Positions 1 to 5,336 of a DNA stretch of 9,453 bases are shown piece after piece (position 1 is the first letter of the stretch; every line of letters begins with the position of its first letter). Location of the stretch: the NCBI GenBank assembly GCA_011192055.1, contig DUES01000213.1, positions 1 through 9,453 on the forward strand. The letters are read 5' to 3'. Made by a program: the position numbers and the translations under genes. The stretch comes from Dehalococcoidia bacterium. GTDB lineage: Bacteria; Chloroflexota; Dehalococcoidia; Dehalococcoidales; Fen-1064. Below the pieces are notes generated by a model. It searched no databases, was not told the DNA's origin, and saw only the letters and a program-made list of their open reading frames with translations.

Positions 1-1
1 C

Positions 2-52
2 GGTGTTATCTTTGAGCTTATGCAAAGGCGGGGCAAGATAACCGGTAAATAA
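2..52 (+). CDS. C-terminal end of an upstream gene, possibly VOC-fold protein (partial)
   Basis: The second frame is open from the window edge and ends in TAA at 50-52, giving the last 16 residues GVIFELMQRRGKITGK. The pattern GV-x-x-EL close to a C terminus is typical of the final metal-binding strand in vicinal-oxygen-chelate proteins such as methylmalonyl-CoA epimerase and glyoxalase-like enzymes, where the Glu is a metal ligand. This rests on a very short stretch. The gene begins outside the window, and the identification is only a suggestion. Confidence 0.4.
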   Translation, partial: GVIFELMQRRGKITGK

Positions 53-62
53 CGGGTGTGCC

Positions 63-91
63 TTGCTTTAAAAGGACGTCCTGCATATAGT
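63..91 (+). promoter_or_regulatory. Candidate promoter upstream of the GNAT gene
   Basis: TTGCTT (63-68) and TATAGT (86-91) are separated by 17 bp, a plausible sigma70-type pair. The spacer contains a perfect 10-nt palindrome, AGGACGTCCT (73-82), which could be an operator. It would give a leader of about 150 nt before the start at 247. The rest of 53-246 shows no convincing gene: a 63-codon frame at 56-247 has no ribosome binding site and no recognisable features. Confidence 0.4.
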
Positions 92-246
92 ATTAGACAG
101 GCAGAACATACGAGGCGCAGTTGCAGGGCTGTTACCTGTGAAAGTCCCCGGCGTATATGCCTTACCAACCATTCATTGCAGATTGAAATCCTGCATATAC
201 CAATCTGTCCGGGAGCCGGACCAGATAAAATAAAAGAGAGGATTTA

Positions 247-846
247 ATGAAAGCTGACTTCAGTGAACCCGTGCGATTAAACGAGTCCCAGATTGAGCCT
301 GCTGCCGAAACACTGGCCAGGGCTTTTAATGATTACCCGGTATTTACTTACGTCTTTCCGGATGCCTCTGAAAGAGAAAAGGAGCTACCACTTCTTTTTC
401 AGAGTTTCGTACATTATGGCATCGTAAACGGCGAGGTTTACGGGACGTCTCCGGACCTGGAAGGTGTCACCGTGTGGCTGCCCCCCGGCTACCCCGGCGG
501 ATATCTGACACCCCCTGAGGTCAGCAAGGAAGCCCTGGACCGGATGACGTACTGGGGACGCCAGGTCTACCCTGTCCGCAGGCGTCATGTGCCCTCCGAC
601 CACTGGTTCCTGGAGCTTATCGGGATTGTCCCTGAATTTCAGGGTAAGGGCTATGCCGGTGTCCTGCTGCTTCCCATGCTCGCCAGGATTAAGGAAGAGC
701 ACCTATCCTGCTATCTGGACACTGAACTTGAAAAAAATGTAACCCTGTACCAGCACTTTGGATTCAGGGTAGCTGAGGATATGGACGTTCCGGGTACCGG
801 AGTCCATACCTGGGGTATGCTGATTAATACCAGTTCCCCTGAGTAG
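247..846 (+). CDS. GNAT family N-acetyltransferase
   Basis: This 199-residue protein is predicted to move an acetyl group from acetyl-CoA to an amino group of an unidentified small molecule or protein. The acetyl-CoA pyrophosphate loop is visible at residues 124-138 (LIGIVPEFQGKGYAG, the Q-x-x-G-x-G/A motif A). It is followed by the typical motif B region, about 156-175, with the acid-rich strand YLDTE and the NVTLYQHFGF segment. The first 120 residues are more variable, as is usual where the substrate binds. There is no signal peptide or membrane segment, so it should be cytoplasmic. The ATG is preceded by AGAGAGGA at 235-242 at a suitable distance. It appears to be a single-gene unit: a candidate promoter lies upstream and a strong hairpin follows the stop. 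The fold assignment is firm, but the substrate cannot be read from the sequence. Confidence 0.9.
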   Translation: MKADFSEPVRLNESQIEPAAETLARAFNDYPVFTYVFPDASEREKELPLLFQSFVHYGIVNGEVYGTSPDLEGVTVWLPPGYPGGYLTPPEVSKEALDRMTYWGRQVYPVRRRHVPSDHWFLELIGIVPEFQGKGYAGVLLLPMLARIKEEHLSCYLDTELEKNVTLYQHFGFRVAEDMDVPGTGVHTWGMLINTSSPE

Positions 847-863
847 TGAAATATATACCTGTA

Positions 864-898
864 TTGCAGCCAGTCCCTGTTACCGGGACAGGCTGCAA
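864..898 (+). terminator. Hairpin after the GNAT gene, terminator-like
   Basis: Arms TTGCAGCC-A-GTCCC and GGGAC-A-GGCTGCAA form an 8-bp outer stem and a 5-bp inner stem separated by one A/A mismatch, with a 7-nt loop. It starts 18 bp after the stop codon at 846. The stem is strong, but no run of T follows. It could therefore be an imperfect intrinsic terminator or a 3' end-stabilising structure. Confidence 0.6.
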
Positions 899-929
899 CT
901 CAACAGGAAATCCTGATAGACTCTATACG

Positions 930-950
930 GGATTTAATTAGAATTAATCC
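930..950. promoter_or_regulatory. AT-rich imperfect palindrome upstream of the dehydrogenase
   Basis: The sequence between GGATTTAATT (930-939) and AATTAATCC (942-950) is an inverted repeat with one extra T on the left side. It lies 33 bp upstream of the TTG start, where a repressor or activator site would be expected. The two-base centre is too small for an RNA loop, so a DNA-binding site is more likely than a hairpin. No convincing -35/-10 pair could be fixed next to it. Confidence 0.3.
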
Positions 951-982
951 GGCTCTACCCGTGCATTAAGGAGGCGATTACC

Positions 983-1882
983 TTGGAGATAAAAGTAGGC
1001 TTTATCGGTCTGGGTATCATGGGCCTGCCGATGGCAAAAAATCTTATCAAGGCCGGTTTCGATCTGACCGTCTACAACAGGACCCGCTCCAAAGCGGATT
1101 CACTAATCACAATGGGAGCCAGGTGCGCTGATTCGCCCCGGGATGTAGCCAGCCAGTCGAGCATTATTATCACGATAGTCTCGGATACCCCGGATGTCGA
1201 AGAGGTAGTCCTGGGAGAGCGGGGAGTGATTGAGGGGATTAAGCCCGACTCGGTCGTTATTGATATGAGTACCATCTCACCGCAGGCTACATTACGGCTG
1301 GTCGATTGTCTCCGGGAGAAGAAAGCCCATATGCTCGATGCCCCCGTCAGTGGGGGGGAGCAGGGAGCAATCGATGCCAAACTCTCAATTATGGTTGGCG
1401 GCGAGGCTGATATATTCGAGCGTTGCCTGCCAGTCTTCAATGCTATGGGCAAGAGTATCATCCACGTTGGTCCCAATGCGATGGGGCAGACGGTTAAGCT
1501 GATGAACCAGATACTGGTGGCAGGCACTCTCAACGCTGTCGCTGAGGCACTCGTATTTGCCCGCAAGTCGGGAGCCGACCTGGAAAAAGCAATCGGTGCT
1601 GTAACGGGCGGCGCAGCCGGTTCGTGGCAGTTGACCAACCTGGCTCCACGCATTATCAAGCGGGATTTTCAGCCCGGTTTCATGATTGACCTGATGCAGA
1701 AGGACCTTGGTCTTGTCCTGGAAGCTGCGGCCGCGAACCAGGTACCTCTCCCGGCGACAAGTTTCGTCCACCAGATGTTCTACTCACTTCAGGCCCGTGG
1801 CGAGGGAAAAAGCGGTACCCAGGCACTGGTCAAGTACCTGGAAAGTGCTGCCGGTACAGAGGTAATCACAACGGACTGCTAG
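983..1882 (+). CDS. NAD(P)-dependent 3-hydroxyisobutyrate dehydrogenase / tartronate semialdehyde reductase family protein
   Basis: This 299-residue beta-hydroxyacid dehydrogenase is predicted to interconvert a 3-hydroxy acid and its semialdehyde. Family members act on 3-hydroxyisobutyrate in valine breakdown or on tartronate semialdehyde in glycerate formation, and the sequence does not decide between them. Visible features in order are the Rossmann dinucleotide loop GFIGLGIMGLPMAKN (residues 6-20), the substrate-binding block DAPVSGGEQGA (119-129), and the catalytic-lysine segment GQTVKLMNQ with Lys172 and Asn176. The C-terminal helical part carries KDLGL (240-244). NRT at 32-34, after the second strand, has a basic residue where NAD-preferring relatives often have an acid, which hints at NADP(H). 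Length is normal for the family and there is no targeting signal. The start is TTG: AAGGAGG at 968-974 lies 8 nt upstream and no better in-frame start exists. Confidence 0.92.
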   Translation: MEIKVGFIGLGIMGLPMAKNLIKAGFDLTVYNRTRSKADSLITMGARCADSPRDVASQSSIIITIVSDTPDVEEVVLGERGVIEGIKPDSVVIDMSTISPQATLRLVDCLREKKAHMLDAPVSGGEQGAIDAKLSIMVGGEADIFERCLPVFNAMGKSIIHVGPNAMGQTVKLMNQILVAGTLNAVAEALVFARKSGADLEKAIGAVTGGAAGSWQLTNLAPRIIKRDFQPGFMIDLMQKDLGLVLEAAAANQVPLPATSFVHQMFYSLQARGEGKSGTQALVKYLESAAGTEVITTDC

Positions 1883-1939
1883 TATACCAACGGTCGGTTC
1901 TATGCCCATCACACAGAATGGACAGTTATTACTTGCCTA

Positions 1940-2017
1940 TCCATTAAAATGGAGGGTCCCGAATTCGAATACTCCCACTGCCGCTTTGTCAGGCCTATTA
2001 CAGTAAGCCCCCTGTAA
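1940..2017. terminator. Two small inverted repeats between convergent genes
   Basis: The dehydrogenase (plus) and the transglutaminase-like gene (minus) converge here. TCCAT/ATGGA (1940-1953, 4-nt loop) is a weak hairpin. TTACAG (1998-2003) and CTGTAA (2012-2017) form a 6-bp stem with an 8-nt loop that includes the transglutaminase stop codon. Either could help to end transcription from both sides, but neither has a clear T tract. Confidence is low. Confidence 0.3.
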
Positions 2018-2891
2018 GCAGCCTGAAATCTCTTTCCGTTTCCCACATCCACATCAGTTCTTCGAAGTTAGCATCCGGGTCAAGCATTAAACAGGCGAGG
2101 TTGTCAACTTTATCCAGTTCCTTCTCTGTTAAATTGCCGAACCTGAGCGACTTTGTGTAAGATGGGCCATGAACGTAGATAATTTCGTTATTCATCAAGG
2201 AGTGATAATCGTAAAACAACGAATAGAGTACCACGATGGCTCCTCTTTCCGGTTTCGCATTGTAAAAACGCACCGGGTCAACCTTCCCTGCACGGATGTC
2301 CAGCCAAGCCCGAGCAGGGAAATCAAATACATTTTCGGGCATGTCGAATGGGTCGAATCCGCTAATCCCCGGACTACCGTCGGCATCGATAGTAACCCAC
2401 CGCCCCTCTTCTTCATGCCAGTACTGGTTAATCCAATGGTCGGCACTCACATTTCCTAAATCTCCCATGTCGAAATACGCCGCGTTTCCGGACCGGACAC
2501 GCGTGGGGATGTCCTTGGATTTCAATATGGAAGCCATCAGAATGGCCACGTATCTGCAGGTTACGACTATCTTGTTTTCAACACTCCGGTCTGCGATGAG
2601 ACCACGTGAGTCCCTTCGGTAGAGCTCTGCGAGCATAGCGGCGGCAGTCACAAGAACATCATCTTCTGGCTGCCGCCACCAAGGGACTTTAGTCATGTCG
2701 CCGAACTTAAGATCGGCATTTATTCCGGTGTTCCCTGCCGCTAACATTGTCCTGTGGATGACATTCAGACGGACGAGGCGCCCGATTTTTCTGATATCGT
2801 CGGGCAGGTTCGTCACTAGCATGTCCCGGTAGGCACCAGGGTTAGTGTAGAGGCTAAACTCCCGAAAGTGGTCCAAGGTCTTTTGATTCAC
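1998..2891 (-). CDS. Transglutaminase-like domain protein
   Basis: This 297-residue protein has the papain-like transglutaminase core. The catalytic Cys112 lies in TCRYVAILMASILKSKDIPT, with the helix and 'specific residues' pattern usual for the family. His152 lies in DHWINQYW and Asp169 in WVTIDADG, giving an intact Cys-His-Asp triad. Bacterial members of this superfamily are mostly proteases or amidases, or of unknown role, rather than protein cross-linkers. The flanking N-terminal 80 and C-terminal 120 residues are not recognised. No signal peptide is visible, so the protein is probably cytoplasmic. The start is GTG (2889-2891), supported by GAGGA at 2901-2905 with 9-nt spacing. It lies 82 bp downstream of the fucosidase gene on the same strand and has its own promoter, so it can be made with the fucosidase or independently. 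Its substrate is unknown; a peptide or glycopeptide is a guess from the neighbours. Confidence 0.85.
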   Translation of the reverse strand: MNQKTLDHFREFSLYTNPGAYRDMLVTNLPDDIRKIGRLVRLNVIHRTMLAAGNTGINADLKFGDMTKVPWWRQPEDDVLVTAAAMLAELYRRDSRGLIADRSVENKIVVTCRYVAILMASILKSKDIPTRVRSGNAAYFDMGDLGNVSADHWINQYWHEEEGRWVTIDADGSPGISGFDPFDMPENVFDFPARAWLDIRAGKVDPVRFYNAKPERGAIVVLYSLFYDYHSLMNNEIIYVHGPSYTKSLRFGNLTEKELDKVDNLACLMLDPDANFEELMWMWETERDFRLLTGGLL

Positions 2892-2948
2892 GACGCTCTA
2901 TCCTCACGGTCTTAGACTTCGACTCTCTGCGTCAAGCGGGACGGAGGT

Positions 2949-2977
2949 ATTATAGTACATATGTTCTGAATAATCAA
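2949..2977 (-). promoter_or_regulatory. Near-consensus sigma70 promoter for the transglutaminase-like gene
   Basis: Read on the minus strand, TTGATT (2977-2972) is followed after exactly 17 bp by a perfect TATAAT (2954-2949). The -35 box overlaps the TGA stop of the fucosidase (2976-2974). A transcript would begin near 2942 and carry a leader of about 50 nt before the GTG at 2891. Confidence 0.7.
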
Positions 2978-4446
2978 ACAGCGACAGAGGAGGTGAAGAA
3001 TGGGTCCTGCCTCTGTATCCTGAACACGTAAGCATGCTCGCAGGGCTTTACGTCGGGTCTTTCAACCACAAGGCCACCATCAGTCTGTGACCATTTAAGC
3101 TCCCGGTCGACGCCCGGCATCGTTACGGAACTGATTTCACCGGGGTACAGTCGTTTCAACGCTCCGATAGTAACCTGCTCTCCGGGCCAGCCCAGGAATA
3201 TCGCATACAGCACATTGTCTTTAGTGGTAAACCGTATATCCTGTGCCGTATATTGCACCTCCTGTTGCTCGCTGAAGTAGCCGGTGGCCTCCATCTGAGT
3301 CGGACCTTCCCCGTATTTCAACCAGGGAACCGTGCCGTAGATAGCTTCCCCGTTTACGTCCAGCCATTTGCCAATACCGAGCAGGCATTGCTTTGCCTCA
3401 GCGGGAATCTCTCCGTTCGGCATGGGCCCGACATTGAGCAGCAGATTGCCGTTCTTGCTGACATTATCTACCAGGTTGTGCACCAGTGTTGTTACGGACT
3501 TGAAACCGGCGTCCTTCACATATGACCATGCCCCCTGGTCGTCCACCGAAGTGTCCGTTATCCAGTCGTGGTAGGTCAGTTCACCCATGCGTCCCAGTTC
3601 AAGGTCAATGACAGCAGTCCCGGGGACAAGGTCATGAAATTTGTAGGTCACGGCAACTTCTTTGTCCCATTCAGTCTGCTTGTTATAGTAATAGGCAAGG
3701 AGTTCTCTCCTGTATTTCTCGGGGAGTCCGCGTATCCCGAAGTCGAACCACAGCATATCAGGCTGGTATTTGTCGATTACTTCACGGGTCTTCCCCAGCC
3801 ATCTCTCGAGGTACTCCCTGTCCGGTCTGTCCTGCTGCCACCACTCCTGCCATCGTTCCCGGGTTTCAGGCTTGCGCTGCGCCCAGTCCTGGTTGTGCAG
3901 GGGTCCATAAAGGCCGGCATATCGTGGGTCCGGGGTGTCGTATTCCTTTCTCCAGTGAGGATAGAACCACCAGTTCTCGGCATGATGGAGGGCAACCATA
4001 AACCTCATACCCTGTGCCCGGATGGCACTCTCCAACTCACCGACAACGTCCCTGCCGGGTCCCATCCGCGCAGCCGTCCAGTCGGTTAGCTTGCTGTCCC
4101 ACATGCAGAATCCGTCATGATGCTCCCCTACAGGACCGGCGAATTGAGCACCGGCCTTCCTGAACAGCTCCGCCCATTCCGCGGCATCGAAATTTTCTGC
4201 TCTGAACATGGGAATGAAATCTTTGTAGCCAAATTCCGAGAGCGGACCATAGGTCCTGACATGGTAGCCGTGCTGTTCGGTTCCTTCGCGGTACATGTTG
4301 TATGGGTACCATGTTCCGTTCGGGCCGCAGGCAGGGACCGAGTATATTCCCCAGTGAGTGTATATCCCGAATTTGGCATCCCGGAACCATTTGGGAGTGG
4401 TGTGAGTCCGGAGCGAATGCCAGGTCGGTTCAAAGATTCTGCTCAT
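2974..4446 (-). CDS. Alpha-L-fucosidase, glycoside hydrolase family 29
   Basis: This 490-residue retaining exo-glycosidase is predicted to release terminal alpha-L-fucose from glycans or glycoconjugates. The GH29 barrel is clear. It has WFRDAKFGIYTHWGIYSVP at residues 20-38, EHHDGFCMWDSKLTDW at 108-123 (Glu where KHHDGF is commoner), and HHAENWW at 154-160. The nucleophile segment YQPDMLWFDFG (227-237) places the likely catalytic Asp at 235. The strand-end motif NGNLLLNVGPMPNGEIP is at 332-348. Residues from about 370 on would be the C-terminal beta-sandwich. The general acid/base cannot be assigned with confidence and varies between GH29 subfamilies. There is no signal peptide, so it probably acts in the cytoplasm on imported substrate. 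The start ATG has AAGGAG (4458-4453) 6 nt upstream. It is divergent from the ABC transporter genes and precedes the transglutaminase-like gene. Confidence 0.95.
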   Translation of the reverse strand: MSRIFEPTWHSLRTHTTPKWFRDAKFGIYTHWGIYSVPACGPNGTWYPYNMYREGTEQHGYHVRTYGPLSEFGYKDFIPMFRAENFDAAEWAELFRKAGAQFAGPVGEHHDGFCMWDSKLTDWTAARMGPGRDVVGELESAIRAQGMRFMVALHHAENWWFYPHWRKEYDTPDPRYAGLYGPLHNQDWAQRKPETRERWQEWWQQDRPDREYLERWLGKTREVIDKYQPDMLWFDFGIRGLPEKYRRELLAYYYNKQTEWDKEVAVTYKFHDLVPGTAVIDLELGRMGELTYHDWITDTSVDDQGAWSYVKDAGFKSVTTLVHNLVDNVSKNGNLLLNVGPMPNGEIPAEAKQCLLGIGKWLDVNGEAIYGTVPWLKYGEGPTQMEATGYFSEQQEVQYTAQDIRFTTKDNVLYAIFLGWPGEQVTIGALKRLYPGEISSVTMPGVDRELKWSQTDGGLVVERPDVKPCEHAYVFRIQRQDPFFTSSVAV

Positions 4447-4531
4447 CTTTAGCTCCTTCTTTTTACATTATCCGGCCTTTATCCCTGAGGGAAAGTGCAT
4501 TTTACAGAGCGTTACGAACAGGAACGCCCAC

Positions 4532-4560
4532 ATTATACTACGGAGTGACAGCACTAACCA
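4532..4560 (-). promoter_or_regulatory. Candidate promoter for the fucosidase
   Basis: On the minus strand there is a perfect TATAAT (4537-4532). A weak -35 candidate, TGGTTA (4560-4555), lies 17 bp upstream. This would give a leader of roughly 80 nt ahead of the ATG at 4446. The -35 box matches the consensus at only about half its positions, so an activator may be needed or the element may be incidental. Confidence 0.45.
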
Positions 4561-4839
4561 GCATACTGTTTTTCTACTTCCATCTTAATGGTGCTGCCGG
4601 TAGTAGCACGTCCGTTATCCGGCAGATTTTATTTCCTGGTGCAGTGGAGTAAAACAGGCCCAAAATGAATATGCACTGACACGGCTTAATCCATAGTGAG
4701 TACTTTTCATGTCCTAATTCGTACATTCTTATTACATAGATGCGTTTCTTAAGTAAATAATCTTCAATCTCCTTATTCATAGCTGTTTCTAATGTAAATA
4801 TTACTCCGGGCAACTTTTCAACAAGTGTGCTTTAAGGTA

Positions 4840-4868
4840 TTGACATTATCTACACACTGGTCTACAAT
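4840..4868 (+). promoter_or_regulatory. Promoter A, upstream of the ABC lipoprotein gene
   Basis: TTGACA (4840-4845) matches the sigma70 -35 consensus exactly, and TACAAT (4863-4868) matches the -10 box at five of six positions. The spacer is 17 bp. The same elements at the same spacing recur at 7809-7837. Transcription starting near 4875 would give a leader of about 460 nt before the lipoprotein start at 5337. Confidence 0.85.
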
Positions 4869-4880
4869 CGGCCATACGGT

Positions 4881-4923
4881 ATATTACGTACATATTACCG
4901 ATTTGTACCTCTCTGTATATTAC
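4881..4923 (+). promoter_or_regulatory. Threefold ATATTAC direct repeat at the transcription start region
   Basis: ATATTAC occurs at 4881-4887, 4892-4898 and 4917-4923, the first two 11 bp apart (about one helical turn). The first and third are extended to GTATATTAC. In copy B the matching sites read GTATTAC, ATATTAT and AGATTAT. The position just downstream of the -10 box fits a repressor operator. The first two sites also form an imperfect palindrome flanked by CGGTA and TACCG. Confidence 0.45.
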
Positions 4924-4947
4924 AAGCATACAAGGAGGTCTGTGATA

Positions 4948-5121
4948 ATGAGTGATAATGGGTACCGTAATCGCCCGTTAAGACTGCGATTACAGGTGCC
5001 TTTCGTGGTCTTAATGAGTAGTGCCTTTCTTGAACCAGGGTTACCGGGAAAATCCAGGGAACCGCTGAGAATCAGGAATCCAGCCACTCCAATCTTCTGC
5101 GAAGCCTTGAAGGCGAGTTGA
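4948..5121 (+). CDS. Small hypothetical leader ORF, copy A (57 aa)
   Basis: ATG at 4948 follows an excellent Shine-Dalgarno site, AAGGAGGT (4932-4939), with suitable spacing. The 57-residue product begins MSDNGYRNRP and carries RIRNPATP near residues 42-49. It has no signal peptide, clear membrane helix or known domain. The matching frame in copy B (7911-8123) is open over the same 56 codons without indels and encodes a protein about 50% identical, with shared SDNGY, VPF, PGK and RIRNPATP. Against real coding, 28 of the 56 codons change the amino acid while only about 7 differ synonymously, and the ATG aligns with GTT in copy B. Copy A also stops with TGA where copy B has AGC and continues. 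It may be a translated leader peptide or an open frame inside a structured RNA. Confidence 0.35.
   Translation: MSDNGYRNRPLRLRLQVPFVVLMSSAFLEPGLPGKSREPLRIRNPATPIFCEALKAS
4960..5001 (+). promoter_or_regulatory. Conserved leader hairpin, copy A
   Basis: GGGTACC (4960-4966) pairs with GGTGCCT (4995-5001) using two G-T wobble pairs. Inside it GTAATCGC (4967-4974) pairs perfectly with GCGATTAC (4986-4993). This gives a 15-bp stem with one bulged A (4994) and an 11-nt loop. The matching outer arms in copy B form seven perfect pairs. The hairpin lies 20 nt downstream of the Shine-Dalgarno site and encloses the end of a 9-codon frame. It could control ribosome access or transcript elongation, but that role is inferred. 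Confidence 0.55.
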
Positions 5122-5155
5122 CAGGCTTACGACTGCTGTTGTTCCGGAGAGCGAA

Positions 5156-5336
5156 GTGAAACTACAAAAAGGCGGACCACCGGATAGTGACGAGAGTGAG
5201 TGAGAGATTCGCCGGATATGGACCTGCAAGGCCGAATACCGGTGCACCGGCATGGAGGTGAATTATGTGGCAATGATAATTACAGTGGGGAAACCGGATA
5301 GCACCTGCTGAGAAACTAAAAAGAGGAGGAAATGAC
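5156..5336 (+). promoter_or_regulatory. Unique part of leader A between the repeat and the lipoprotein gene
   Basis: No gene is evident. It contains CCGGATA three times (5180, 5212, 5294) and a perfect 12-nt palindrome, CCGGTGCACCGG (5239-5250). A three-residue frame, Met-Trp-Gln (ATG at 5265, stop 5274-5276), lies just after GGAGGTG at 5254-5260. The region ends with the lipoprotein's own strong ribosome binding site, GAGGAGGA (5323-5330). This part has no counterpart in copy B. Confidence 0.4.

Larger units (their letters stand above)
4580..5155 (+). repeat. Leader cassette copy A (diverged duplicate of 7550-8124)
   Basis: This stretch aligns with 7550-8124 along nearly its whole length. 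The offset is constant (2969) from the -35 box at 4840 to TTCCGGAG at 5142, with no net gap over about 300 nt, and shifts by one base further upstream. Over 4831-4970 I count 25 differences in 140 nt. The small-ORF part is about 70% identical, and 4791-4830 about 72%. Shared landmarks are CTTAATGG at the left end, AAAACAGGCCCAA, CTCCGG, CTTTAAGGTATTGACATTATCTA split over the -35 box, the Shine-Dalgarno site, GTGATAATGGGTACC, and ATCAGGAATCC. Similarity fades after about 5155. The copy is AT-richer than the flanking genes between 4680 and 4930. No terminal inverted repeats or target duplications were found, so mobility is not shown. Confidence 0.85.

Noticed and set aside
56..247. 63-codon plus-strand frame between the window edge gene and the GNAT gene
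   Set aside because: No ribosome binding site, composition unlike the neighbouring proteins, and it runs into the GNAT start. It is most likely leader DNA.
1957..1975. TTCGAAT motif resembling a tRNA T-loop
   Set aside because: The five bases on either side do not pair and no acceptor, D or anticodon arm could be built around it.
3568..4089. 173-codon plus-strand frame inside the fucosidase gene
   Set aside because: It is antisense to conserved GH29 motifs and is explained by the codon composition of the real gene.
5252..5311. 19-residue frame from ATG 5252 before the receptor gene
   Set aside because: There is no Shine-Dalgarno site upstream of this ATG. The GGAGGTG site lies inside the frame and better serves ATG 5265.
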